Assembly: GCA_025331565.1 (NCBI GenBank)
Contig: JAFREQ010000038.1
Span: forward strand, 3,844,001 to 3,908,000
Length of the DNA stretch: 64,000 bases
Reading direction: 5' to 3'
Origin: Holacanthus passer
Taxonomy: Eukaryota > Chordata > Actinopteri > Pomacanthidae
The notes beneath the pieces are model-generated. The model searched no databases. It worked only from the letters and a program-made list of their open reading frames with translations, and had not been told where the DNA came from. The position numbers and the translations under genes are program-made. Each line of letters opens with the position of its first letter. The first letter of the stretch is position 1. Shown in pieces: positions 38,691 through 51,958 of the stretch.

Positions 38691-41600
38691 CTGTCGTCCC
38701 TTTCTTTTAGTCTGTGAAGGAAGGTTTGTAACGTCAAAAACAGATGTGGAAATAAAAGGCTGTGTTTTAGTATTCAGGAATGTTGAGAGAAGATATGGTG
38801 TCATGTATGATCAAAGTACAAGAAGCAATGATCGCTAACATCCAGTAAACTGATGGCATATCTGAGTCTCCCAGATGAACCCTGGGAAACCATGAGGGGG
38901 GCCCACAACCCTACATGAGTATCATCATGTCTTAGCCAGTACTGAGAAGTCAGACAATGTCTAGTAAACAGCCCCCTCAAGTGGATAAAAGATGCCATGA
39001 TGAACTGGGTTAAACCTACAATCAAAATTAGATTGATCATTTAAGTTGCTCAGTGCCACATACAATATGAGACAGTAATGGGAAAGGTTATATGAGCTGT
39101 GTTTGACACCACCACCACACCACAAGAACATCAACTTACTGTATATTCTTCAGCATCAATAATTACAAGTTGTTGAAGCTGTAGAAACCTAGTGAAGTAA
39201 AAATGGAAATTGTGCAATCAAATCGAACTTGCTTTAACAAAAGTGAGAAAGTTCTGATAACTTTGTTAACAATTAGTTTTGATGGTGTCTGTAAACAATT
39301 TCCAGCACATCCAGCAGACCGAGAGCATCATTAGCATTTAATTGGGCTCATGTTCGTGTCCACGTGATGAATCGAAGTCCAATATCTCTTGCTCTTTTTC
39401 GGTCTCCACAGACTCTTGGGAAAAGAATCCGGCTCTTTAGCTGCTAACTGCTCCACTGTGTTTACCTGCGAGTCATTAGCTTCATGTCTGCTGCTTGGTG
39501 CTGAGCAGGGAGTGAACAGTGGGTTTATCAGAACTGTCCGCTGCTGGAAACACTGTGGATGAGGGCCACGAGACAGAAGCAAGACAGAAAGTTCGCAGGC
39601 TGTAAAACCAAAACAACGAGCTCAAAGTGTGCAAGCGTCCCCTGTCACATTACACCTAGTGGTTGGTCCCATTGTTCATATAAAAAATATTGATTCATGC
39701 AGCTTTAAGTCAGTTTTTTATGGCTGGAAACGTGACTAACGGGGCTGAGAGGATTATTGAACAACACAAGTGACTCAGTTGATGGCTTGCTTAGTTCCTG
39801 GCTCTCAAAACTAAGTTTCCAGTCCGCTCTCTGTTTAAGAACAAAGAGTTGTCTGTCTTTGTGCCTGTCATTGAAAGCCCTCATGCAGTTATTCATGTCT
39901 TTCCAAAATATTCACATCTTACAGGCCTATCACTCGGGATAGATGAACTTCTTAGTCATCGCACAGAGTTCAGGTGGGTTCGAGTGCACTGTTCAACTGT
40001 TGGCCAGAAAAAGGCCATTTTCTCTGCAGATGTGTGCAGATGCTAAAGCTGAGCTGATGGACAGAGAGTAACCTGTCTCCTGTCTCCACAGGAGGAGGAA
40101 GAGAGTGGTTTTATGCGTCAAGGTCTTCAAAAAATGTCCTGTCTGTTAGCCCGATCGAGGACTAACAGAGACAGATTCAAACAAAGCACAACCATCTAAC
40201 AGCACAACCCATCCGTTCCTGGCTACAGAAGCAGATTTCTTGTGGACGTAGCTTATCCATATACTCCCTCTCTTTCTTGGCACATCCATAAAGGGGTACT
40301 CCAGCAATTCATTACTGCACTCCCATAAAGCTGGAGGCTCTTAAGAGACCAAAAAGAAAAAACAATGGTAAATATCTAAAAAGCAGAGGCCAATTTATCC
40401 TGACTTCTAATCTCTGGTATGGGTCAAACTCCAAAAACACTGGACCGACACTTCCCACAATGCAATCAATCACAGACGTGGACTGTGGTGATTTTGAAAT
40501 GAACTGGGCACAAGAAGACAGAAAAGACTAGCAACTTGACATTATTTTGACTTCAGCCTTTTGGCCTGGATTAACTTTATATCATTTCCAAGCCCAAGAT
40601 TCAAAATCATGTTTGAAAAAATATGTGCAGCCAATCAAGTCTTAATTTTCTGACTGTAGTTAGAGGAGGGAAAAGTGTGCTTGGTAGTGCAGACCAGCAG
40701 ACAGACGCAAAAAGCACCTCTTTTGAACTTCAAACACAAAGTTTAAGACATGGACTTGACTTTGGACTTGTTGTTCTCAGGACTTACCTGCGTTGACCTG
40801 GGACTTAACTGGTAAACATAAACTTGTAGTCTCCAATCCCAAGCTGCCAAAACTCCTCCAGAGACCAGAAGACAGTACACTGTTTTCCATGGTGGAAAGT
40901 TTCACAAAACCCTTTACTTAAGAAAAGAGTTCTACAATAAACATTTTATTTCACTAAAAATATTAGCAGCAAAATATACAAAAGTAAAAGTATTTATTGG
41001 GTACAATGGTCACTTGTATGTTACATATATAAAATGTGTGTGTGTGTGTGTGTATATTTAATCTGTAAAGTAACTGAACTCCGTGTATAGCTGTCACATA
41101 AATGGACAGTGGAGCAAAAAATGCAATATATTAACATCTGAAATGTGATAAAATAAAAGTATAAAGTAGCATGAAAAGGAAATACATTGAAGTACAGTAC
41201 TTGAGTAAATGTAGTTCATTAATTTCCACTACTGCTGTTTTCACAAGCTTTAACACAAACCTTTTATATTTAGGACGTGGGCTCATGTTTAAAGGTTATG
41301 CATGTTATGTTTAATTAAAATGATAAATTTTCATTTGAAAATATGATCGAGAGCATTTTGACAGGTGTCCTGCAGAAAATATGTTTGTGGCGTACAGCTG
41401 GGGGGCAGCACCTTATCAGGCCGACAGAGCACACACTGACTGAGTGAGTGTGAAGGGGGAGAGCTGTGTTTGTCGAGGAGTGACTTGGAGTTTGGAGGTG
41501 GAGGTCAGGGGCCGTAGATAAACAGTCCTATCCTGTCCTGCTCAGGAAGTGAATGTGACTGAAGCACCCACACAGAACGCACCGGTGGAGAAAATGAACG

Positions 41601-43600
41601 AACCCCATAATAGTTCACTCCCTTGTCGGCCGGTTTGGTCGACATGGAAGTCATGGGTGAGCCTCGTGTTGCTGCTGGTCGTTGTTGAAGCTGGAACCAG
41701 GCTGCGTTCGGCCCCTCAGATGGGCCTCAGGTTGCCGAGGAACAAGGATCCACAGCATTCAGAGAAGCAAACACAGCTGTGTCTGAGTCAGGCACAGCCA
41801 CCAGGGGGCAGGAGTGACTCTGCAGCAGCTCTGTCATATCAGGTGACGTTTCATTAAAGATGCATTTCAGTCAGTCCGCTGGATCTGTGTCATTTTACTA
41901 CTGATTCCAGCTCAGTGTTCGTGGTTTATAAAAATGTATAAGTTTCTGATTTTCCATAAATAGACCCAGATTTACATAGAAAAACAGTGACTGTGTTGTA
42001 AGTGTGAATGAGGACATCTGTAGGCCACCACCACGTGTGAGGCTTCTGCCCTCAGCCGACCTGCAGAGGGTTGTGTTACGTCACCAGATGTTTGATGGAG
42101 AAGAGCCGAGACCCTCGGCATTAAAGAGGAGCTGGGTGTGATGTGATAGCATCACTCTGATGGGATTAAATCGGCCTGGAGTCGCAAAGCTTGGCAGCAG
42201 ACATTCAAATGTACACAAACATGCACGTCATGCAGGATACAGTGCACGTGTGCATGTCCGTCTGTAAGACAGAGCTGTTTCCAATTCATAAAAATATCAC
42301 TGTGTCACTATGCATTTGTGTTAGTGCAGTAGTTTTTTGGTTACTTTTGTATCCATGACCAGCCAACACCAGCCTGTCTGTCCGTCTGTTGGTTGACTGG
42401 TCATCACTTTTGTCTAGAATGAAATATGTTAACAACTACTGGGTCATGAAATGAAAACCTACTATCATCATGAAATTATGCGCAGATATTCTTGTTCCCC
42501 AGATGATGAATCATGACCCATCTGAAGATGTTTCATGCACCTGCAACAGCTCCATGTGGTCAGAGAGCGTTGACAATGAGTACAACACATTATGCCATTT
42601 CTTTTTTACCCACTGACAAAAGTTTTAAGCTCTGCACAGTTAATTTTACCTCAACATTCTGAGAAGAAAAAAATCCTGACTATGACTATGGCTATGAAAC
42701 TTACAGACATCTGTGAGCACTGCCCTAATGTAATTTATTACATGTGATCACTTTGAATGGAGATTAAACATAAATAGGTAGCCTACTGGACGGGCACTAA
42801 GCAAAAAAATAGAACTCAATTAAGTCTTGAACCCTCATAAACATGAAGGCGGGACGGGAGGTAGCCTACTTTATGTGACTGTTTGGGGTCACTTACCTGC
42901 AGATGTTTCCTCAGGTTTGACATCACACGTTTCAAAGTTGACTGCATTTTTACCACTGGAAATCAAGCTTTACACCGTTCAGTAATGTTAGAGGCCTCCT
43001 CTGAATTCATGAGTTAAATATTGTTGAATATGAAACATTGAGGGGGATTCTGGTCCCATGACATGGACGCCTGCCTTGACTGCTGGTTGCAGGTATGTCA
43101 GACTCAGGTCGCTCACAGCCACACCAGGAGACGAGAGGTGGTGCAAATTCAAACAAGAGAAGCAATGAAAAATAATGCTCAAAATTTGTACTTCTCAATT
43201 AATGGAGTCTGTCTAGAGCTGAGGTGGTAAAAAAAAATGGATTAACTACAAATGTCAGTCAGTCACAAGAACCACATAACCAACATCATATATCCCTCTA
43301 AATAAATATTTGTATTGTTAAATTATTTGGTGTGCTGGTGTGGGGTACAAACATTATGGATAAGTAATCAACAATCAATATTCAATGGTACATCATTATA
43401 ATGTGAGCTCCTCAAGCTTCACATTTACATTTGGTAATAATAACAAATGCTAGGCACGTGTGTGTTAACCTTAATAACTGATAACTGATTTTTTTTTTTT
43501 TTGCAGGATGCCTAAAAAACAGAGGTGTGTCTGTGCTGATAGGTGTGTGTGGATGCCGCAGCACTTTGATTTCATTAGCCTGGAAGCACCAAGGCCACAC
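38691..43600. other. intergenic segment downstream of sorl1
   Basis: No convincing gene. Contains a short TG microsatellite (41036-41054), a CTCF-like motif (41798-41811) and a perfect CRE-type octamer ttacgtca (42076-42083). A 102-codon open frame at 41549-41857 has one hydrophobic stretch but no recognised family and no strong support. Confidence 0.6.
41798..41811 (+). promoter_or_regulatory. strong CTCF-like motif 3' of sorl1
   Basis: CCACCAGGGGGCAG is a near-consensus CTCF core, 3.1 kb beyond the sorl1 polyadenylation signal. It could mark a domain boundary; sequence alone does not show binding. Confidence 0.5.
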
Positions 43601-43610
43601 TGTCCGCTAA

Positions 43611-43692
43611 GGAGAGGGCGGGAGGGGAGGGAAGGGAGAGAGGAGGGGGAGAGGAGGGAGAGACGACGGGGAGAGGAGGGGGAGAGGAGGGG
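43611..43692. repeat. polypurine (GGGA/GA-rich) tract
   Basis: An almost pure G/A stretch with many GGG and GGGG runs (gaggaggggg units). Able in principle to form G-quadruplex or triplex structures. Low-complexity open frames over it are artefacts. Confidence 0.9.
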
Positions 43693-43954
43693 GTGTGTGC
43701 CAGGCAACACTTCGGACGAGGGGGCAAAAATCACCCAATAACAAGCGAGTAACCCGTCATAAAAAAGTGAGTAAGCAATGTTTTGTATTTAAAAATGTTT
43801 GTCTTGACATAGTCAGGAGGTGACATGGCTTTGTGCTTCCTAGATTATTAGGGGGGTTGTTTCTAAGGCACCTGCAGAAAGTCATAGAGCGCATCGATTA
43901 CTATAATATAATAAGATTGGAAGAGTCTACAGCCACAGTCACGCTCTGTGAGGC

Positions 43955-44000
43955 TGTCCAGCCATGTTCACCATCTTAGTTCAGCACGCTTATTACCCAC
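43955..44000 (+). repeat. percomorph interspersed repeat, fragment
   Basis: catgttcaccatcttagttc and the following agcacgctta match the 5' part of the same family as copy 1 (as I remember it). Short fragment. Confidence 0.45.
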
Positions 44001-44357
44001 AAACCCAGAATCAGATGAGCAACATGTATTTTATCAGTATTAAATGTACTTTTCAGATCGTGTGGCCCCTGCATGAGCATGACGTGTACTGCTGTCCTGT
44101 TGGAGGTGTTTTACTTTTATAAAGACTCATGAAACTGAAACTGTCAAATTTTTGTTTGTATTTTTTAATGTATTTTAACAATTGCTATTTTGATCAGGTT
44201 TCTATGAGAAAGTGTTCAAAGCGGAAGACAAATTTACACCTGTGGTCCCTTAAGTTGTACTGTGCTATATGTGTCCAGTGTGCAGCACACACACACTGCT
44301 GGTTGCTTTCTAATGCAGCCACCAGTCAAAGGTCAGAAAGGGTGAGACTGCAGCCCA

Positions 44358-44390
44358 AACACACACACACCACACACACACACACGCACC
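44358..44390. repeat. (CA)n microsatellite
   Basis: Interrupted CA repeat (acacacacaccacacacacacacacgcacc). Confidence 0.9.
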
Positions 44391-47300
44391 ACAACAACAA
44401 CAAACCACTCGTCTCACTCTCAGAAGGTCAAGAGGTGGTCAAGAGGTTCCTGACTGTTTCTGATAGGCCGGGGTCAAAGGTCAACAGAGTAGAGGCGTGC
44501 ATTGTGAGGTCAAGAACAGGTGGAAGCCCGTGAGGGAAACAAGAACAACAGAGACGAGCCGGAGCAGAGAAGAACAAAGCAGAGGGTACTCAGTCCGACA
44601 AAGCCTGACAGTCCTCAGAGCGTTGCATTGCCATCATGCTCCACTGAAGGACAATTACCATCACAGTAAAGGAGGATTACACTGGTTTGAACAGAAGCTC
44701 AGCCTGGACACGTGCTTTTCTACACTCACTGACATGGAGACCCTATGGAGTGGTAGACCTGGATGAATTCCTTCTCACTCCAAAACAGACGATACAACAT
44801 TCAAACCTGGTGGGTAACCGTACAACCACATGCTTCTCATCTGGCAACTTGTATGTGCAAATTTAGAGGCTTTGTAATGTTGAATTGTTCATGCATTTGT
44901 TGTTAAGATAACCTGATAGAAGCTGCTTGTTGGCGTCCTTTCTAACATTCAAAACTCTAACACACTGTGAACAAAATGTTCTTCCTGCATTTATGTGAGC
45001 ATAAGAAATTATACAGAGGCTTCAAGGCAAAAAAAACACCATCACATTTTTGAGAAAACATGTAGGAGTTTTTAGATTTTTCTGACCCTTGAGCTTTTTA
45101 ACATGCAATGGATACACATTCTTGATACATATATATGTATTAAACTTAAACTTAAAACTTAAAAAAGTCGTTCCCACTGGTTAGGATAACATTTTAACAA
45201 ATCTTTTATACATACAACAGTAAATACGTTTGGAGCTCAATGTAATACCACCTGAAATATTTATATATACCTATAATATCTGTCATAAACACCAAATCTC
45301 CACCATTAAAATCATCCACCAAAGGATTGGATGTTTTTTTTTCTCTGCAAGGTCGTGGTTACATTCAGCGCATGCACGTGGTGAAGAAAAGTCAGAAATC
45401 CACGACAGAAACAGAAACGGGTGATACACACTTCAATAACTTCACGAGTCACAAACAGTGGCAACAAGCTTGTTCAGGCTGTGTTCATCACTTTTCAGTG
45501 TCCTCTGGAAACAGCTTCAGTTGTCACCTGTGCTACTTGCAGCACACTTCTCTATTTGGTTGTGTTTTCTATATTTGCAGTGCGTTTCCTAAATGCTGTG
45601 CAAGTTATTGTCAAACTGATGAAGATGTTTTCTTAATTTGCATGATTATTTGAAATGTTCTTAAGTTGCAATGTGCTGAGCTGCATTAATGGTGGTGGTG
45701 TTATCAACCTTAAGTGTTGCTTTAAAACATGCATTTGGAACTTTTTCGTACTTTGTTGCTGTGCTAAGATCAGACAGGACTCGAACAGGAGCAGGGTGGT
45801 CGTCCATGGGTGAACACTGAATGACTTTGCAGGTGATTCCCTTTTGTCACGCTGCTTGTCATCATTTTCATCTTAACCCCACGGACACCTGACTTGGTCA
45901 CCGAAATAGATTCTTCCAGACCAGTATCTCATACGGGCTAGATTCATTAAGCCTTTAATTCATCCAATCTATCTTTTATTCAACTAAATGACTTCCAAAT
46001 CTCAAAAGAAATAATTAATTAATTATAACATTTTAATTAATTATAGATGAAAAGTATAATGACATCATTGAAGATACTGTATATACTTATATGAGTAAAT
46101 GCAAGCTTTTCAATCTCAATCAGATCTCCAGGTGTGTTCCTGAAGCTCCACTGGTAATATGCTCAACAAGAAAAAGAGAGTTGTGAAAATGATTGTGTTG
46201 ATGTGGCTGTCTGTCTATTTACTCAATTTCAACCTGTATTTAACTTGCACTAAGATTAGAATCTCTGGACCTGGACAAAGCAGGTGCATGAAGTATGGTT
46301 TAACTCCACCAAGCCTAAGAGTCAGCAGCCACGCTCGTGGCTCTGGGAGGATGAACTTCAGCACAGCATTGCTTTAAATAACATCAGCATCCAGACGTGC
46401 TCACCAGAGGAGACAGGGCAGGATGCTCCTCCATTGTTTATGACAATATAAAAAGCTCAGTATCATTTATAAAATATTTTTCTCTCTTCTTTGAAAAAAA
46501 TACATTATTGAAACTGTGATGAAAATGCTTCCACAGCAACACGTGCAGGACAAGCGAGAGGGGGCAGGACAGTGTGTGTGAGGTGGGGATGGGGCAGAGG
46601 AGGACGGCTGCTACTCTCCTTTAGCCACGATCTCTTAAATCAATTTAATGTCCTCCAGTTCTTTTCCATGCTAATGTGTTATTGACCAAAACATGTAAAA
46701 TGATCCCTAAACAACCATAATACAATATTGACATTTAGGTCCAATGATAAGTTCCAAATACATAAGTGTGACAAAGTCGTGCTAAAGCAAAAGATCAAAC
46801 AGTAGCATTTTAGAAACAACATTATTAAGTGGAAAATATCAACTACTTTTAAACACATCACTTAAAAATTGACATTTTATTTAGGTGGCACACGCAGCCA
46901 CACTGGTCATTAAAGCGGATTTACTCATCCAGGAAGTCAACCATGTCATTGAGGGTGGTTGGGTAAAGTAAATGACAGTGTGAACAGTTTGTGGGATGTC
47001 TTCTTCTGGCTGAACCAAGCGCCGTGTTTTGTCTTGCTGTCACTCGGTTGCCAATTTATGAAGTACGGTACACCTAACTTAATCTTATGTGGCGTAATAC
47101 AACAGCTGTGCAATAATTCTGAGCTACTGTCGGCGGCGTATTCATTACAGTGGAAGTTATTTATAAAGTTGTGTCCACCCTATTTGTGTCAGCGAGGGTA
47201 GACTTAAAAATTAGAAACGCCTCGAAGTATAATACAATTCACCAGCAACACAAACAGCCTCCAAAATGACCATTAAGTTCAACCAACACCTCTTTGAAAA

Positions 47301-47449
47301 CAACTATTTATAACCTTCTTGAAAGCAGGCTGTACTGAACATAAAAAAGTAGAGATAGCCAACTATTGTAAAGTAACATGACGCCGTGGTTTAGTTTTTC
47401 TTCTGTCCTCTCCAATATTTTGAGCCACCATTTGTCACTGATCCTCAGA

Positions 47450-47710
47450 ATAAACAATGTTAACATGCTGACGCTCACGGTCTTATATTACAGTTGTCAT
47501 TCGTTTTGCAGGTCCAGGTCATAAACTAAAGGAGTGGACACAGATGAATCACCAACATCATTAGGATACGTCATCACAATTTTGACCTGCTGGAGGCGCT
47601 ACAGGAAAGGTCAGGGGATCACCAAAGTCATTAGGATACACCTTTTGGAAACCACGAATGTCAATATTCTATGGCAATCTATAATTGTCAAGATTAATGG
47701 CTGAAGATAC
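47450..47710 (+). repeat. percomorph interspersed repeat, copy 2
   Basis: Contains aatgttaacatgctgacgct, attttgacctgctggaggcg and aggggatcaccaaagtcatt in the order known for this family. The sub-motif atcaccaa-atcattaggatac occurs twice (47548 and 47619), so part may be internally duplicated. Confidence 0.55.
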
Positions 47711-48704
47711 ATTACAACATTAGCCACCTCACCAGGTGAATCACACATCAATACATTTGAATTATACGATTGAATATTTTTACTATCACGCCATGTTTTT
47801 CAGGATATCACACTCATATTCATATATCATTTTAGAGTAGTATGATATGGCATTGTTTACTACTGTTCTAATATGTTTGTGACAGTATCACAGCTGGGGC
47901 GGCGCTCTGGGCTGCGTTCAGACTCTCCCTGCGTGCTTGAGGAATGACGGCTCTGACCTTGTCACACACACACACACACAGAATGGAGAGGCAGCCCCTC
48001 GGGGATCTGTGACTGTCTTTCTGCCCTTTGGAGAGATCTAGAAGACTTAAAAGTTTCTCCAGCTTCATGGGTATTGCGACATGGATATACCCCTGGAGAT
48101 GAACAGAAAGTCAAACTGCAGTTATTTTTGGATGAGCAATTTTATTTTGTTCATTCCTTTATCTTTATTTTAAGATAAACTGTCATGAGACATTAAAATC
48201 ACATTATGCTGACATTTATTTAAGGTATAAAGGAGCACATTTTTTTCTGTGGATTAAAGTTCAAATATTTTTAACTATTGTCTACAACTTCCAGTTTTCA
48301 TTGCTGAGCTCTGACCTCCCTGTGTCATGACACCACCCTGCTACATGTCAGCTATAACTGTCTGATGCATGCCGACTATGAGGAGCTAACATTAGCGTCA
48401 AAGCAAGAGTTTCTGCTTACATGACAAATTTGCAAGTATATTCACCATTTTGACATTCTGGCCAGCATCGCCATCACAGCCTCTGATCGCAGCCCACAAC
48501 TCACACAGGGCTGTTTCCCCACACCTGATCCAATCGGATGGTGTGGGCAGGACTGAGGTCATACATATCTGGAGTTCATAAAGAATAATGCTGGTGATGT
48601 CCTATGTTTTTCTCTTTTGTCAGCAAATCTCATAAAAAAGTGTGTTTTTTTCCCCCTCCATCTCGCATCCACCTTCCAGCTGCCATAAATAGTCAGAGAC
48701 ATTT

Positions 48705-48790
48705 TGATTTGTCCTCTGGGGACCATGAATTTCTCTACAAAATGTTATGCCAATCCATCTAGTAATTGTTGACTTGCAGACTGATTCACT
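48705..48790 (+). repeat. percomorph interspersed repeat, 3' fragment
   Basis: gtcctctggggaccatgaat, then a stretch like atgccaatccatctagtaat and tgttgac, corresponds to the 3' part of the same family. Confidence 0.5.
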
Positions 48791-49470
48791 TTCCATCCCT
48801 GGAAAGAAGCACAAAGGAGACCAGATGTTGGACAAATGAAGACATTCATGCCTTCGTTCATATTTGGGGAGAGGAGACCCATTAGAAGGAGGCGTGTCCA
48901 GCGGTTAGGAACAAAAAGGAAACAATACACCAACATCTGGCAGAGATGAGGAAACACAGAGCCAGGCAATGCTTGAAAACACTACAACGAGGTCTGACAC
49001 TGTGCTGTTCCTGCATCAGTGTGAACGCAAAGAGAAAATCTGTATCAGTGTCAACCCCACGTCTTCCATTGTCCACAGCTGCTTCACTCACCTACCAACG
49101 CATAAAAGAACACATTTCTAGTTAAGCGACAGAGTGTCCTTGGTTCCACTGTTGTCTTTTTAATGATACTGATAACATCAAATACTGTAGAAACATAAAG
49201 AAAAATCTTCAAGGTTCTTCAGAGTTCGGTTCAGGTGGCTCAAGGTTTTGTGTTGTTAAGTTCCTGCAGCGGCTATGACGGCAGGAAGGGGAGTAGATTA
49301 TGAAGATTTTTGATACAGGGTGAAGGGTAATTATTCTTAAGCTTCTAAGTATATGACTCAACATTTTACTATTTTATTATTTCACATTTATTTCTACCCA
49401 AAGTGACACAGTAGTTGTCATCCACATCCTCTCCACATACAGTATTTACATGCAAATTGACAAAGATGCA

Positions 49471-49495
49471 CGTGTGTGTGTGTGTGTGTGTGTGT
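49471..49495. repeat. (TG)n microsatellite
   Basis: About 11 TG units beginning cgtgtgtgtg. Confidence 0.9.
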
Positions 49496-51925
49496 ACACA
49501 CAGCTTAACCCCGTCGTCTCCTCCAGCTGACATCCACCAACAATTTCACCGTCCTTGTCATTGACCTTTCCGACAGGTACTTTTCCGTCCACTTCAGCCG
49601 CAGTCAAAGGCACCATGATAATTGTGTCTGGATGGCTATCACTGTCCTGCCGCTGTGGGCCTTTTATTGGACGAACGTCCCGGTCTTTCTGGCCAATGGA
49701 AGAGATTGGAGTTACATCTCTCCCAGCAACAAGGCTCACTTGCTGCGTATTTCCACCGGCAAACTGACACCCTAAAGAGAAATCACTTACAGACTGTTTA
49801 TTCTGTCAGCGCGACGACATTAAACTACATCATTCACAACGGTATGAATGAAAGCTTCAATATATCAGCATCAAGTGAGAAAGTGTGAGCTGAGCAACAC
49901 TGTCAAGCTTATGTTTTCTTTATTGCACGCTGCACATTACACAGCTTTGTTCTTCCTCTCATGGACCAGTGAGGTAATATTTGCATTGCAGTCCAACAGC
50001 CTTTAATATCATCACCTCTCATCATAATATCCACAATAATTTAAGCATAATTAATTATTTGCATAGAGCTCATTACAGAGTACAGCAACCACTTGACTCA
50101 AAAATATTCAATCAGACTATTGTTCTTCTCTTTGGTGAATGAAAACGAGCAAACTCAAGCTGAACATTTCTTCATGACACCAAACCATCTGAAATCCACC
50201 ACCGATGTGAAATTGTGGATAAAGCTAATGTGTGGTTTGTTCACTTTGAACACAGTAACCAGTAGCCACTGAAGTGAGGCAGCAGAGGGACTGTGACTGA
50301 TCACGCTAATTATACAACGGATGTTTAAGAGAAGCCTATGCGGGCTGTGTTTGAGTCAAGTCGAACAAATTACGTGTTTGTTTAAAATGCATTAGAACTT
50401 ACACTTAACTCAGTGCGATTAAGGAGACTTAATCAGGTGAAACACAGTAAGTGAAATCCCTTTTTGGACAAAGACGAGTTCTGTGACTTGAAACAATATT
50501 TCCCCTCCTTGTTACTCTTAAAGGCAACAGTTGAGGAAAGATATATTTATTGGGAAAAAAGTTTTGCTTCCAGGATCACCCTGTGTAATATCAATTAGTA
50601 TGATTAAATAATAACTTCAATGTCAATTTCTTCTGGAAATTGTGTGTGAATAATATTTCTGCTATTCAGCTTGTTGACACACACTCACATTCACTCTTTC
50701 TTCATATGACTTTCTTTCCTTGGCTGGTAAATAAATTAGGGAGAGTTCACCATCTGTCTCTGCCGTGGCTTCAGAATTTGACCATCGCACCAATCTGACA
50801 CACAGATACACACAGATACACACACGGCGCTCAGAGGTAGAAAGTTTTCAGGTCCAAAGTGCACGCTGCTTTCACTCGATGATCTCTTATATCTGCTATT
50901 GGTATACGTCGACTACTTTTTTAAAACTCCTGTAGTTTTCCCTCTGCTCTCCTGTAAGTTTGTTCAGTCTCCCAGTAGCTCATTGTGCCCCAGCCATGTT
51001 TAAAAAGCCCTGTATGTATGTAGTACTTTTTAATGATGGTAAATACTCAGAGGACTCTTGGCAAATGGATGCATCATTTTCACCTCTTCAACAGCCAACA
51101 TTCAAGGAGAAAATTGCTTGTCCAAATACCACAAGTTTGCCTTCCCTCAATTGCTTATGTGCAATTACTGTAAGTATGTGTAACCCATAATATCAGTCTA
51201 CTGCCAGCCGGGCCTATGTTTTTGAATTAATGTGTTTCAACTTTACTATTTTACATAAGAAGTATTTTGAGGTTTCAAGCTGTATTTATCAAATACTTTT
51301 ACTCTGTACTTAATAGGCCTTCTCATCTTTTCTTAAGGGCGTGAAAATAAAGGGAATTTTAAAAATATCCGCACAGTTAATGCCAAACACCCACAGACAT
51401 TCTCCTGAAAACAGAAGCAAAACATGCAGCCATATCTGTCTCTGCACCATGGAAATGGAAAACCTACAACTACTGTAAACTGTCAACACAAATGCAGTGA
51501 GAATGCCTTCACCTGCCTTTATATACTTATCCACATGAGTACTAAAACAAGGGACTGTATCACCCCCCAGACACAAGAAGCTATTAATGTTAATATACCA
51601 TAAAATGATCACTGATATTTATTAGGATCATAGGGAGGTTGTCATCTCATAAAGAACATATCTATATTATTATGTTGCTGCTAACCCTGCCAACAACGCT
51701 CTTAACACCTGCATTATGTTTTTTGTAATATAAGTTGGCAAATCAATTACCTTCTTAAATAATCCACAGTAAATTAATAAATAACTGGGTAAAGTCAGAC
51801 TTAAATTTCAGTGCTGCTTTAGTCACTTTTTTTAATCTGATTCTCCCACTTACCCTTGATTCATGGTGGAAGATTTTAATGACGTCCTGCAAAGGTAAGT
51901 GAGTGAAAATGAAACTCATGGCTTC

Positions 51926-51958
51926 TCCACCATCACAGTGCAATGTTGTGATGGTGGA
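51926..51958. repeat. 12-bp inverted repeat, 9-nt loop
   Basis: tccaccatcaca (51926-51937) and tgtgatggtgga (51947-51958) are exact reverse complements. Confidence 0.85.

Larger units (their letters stand above)
43601..49440. other. intergenic segment
   Basis: No gene recognised. Holds the polypurine tract, fragments of the percomorph repeat (43955, 47450-47710, 48705-48790), an AT-rich near-palindromic stretch built from aattaattata units at 46003-46046, and CA runs at 47966-47981. Confidence 0.55.

Noticed and set aside
41549..41857. 102-codon frame with a hydrophobic segment
   Set aside because: No signal-peptide-like start, no known family, no nearby promoter or splice structure that I can support. 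Kept only as a note.
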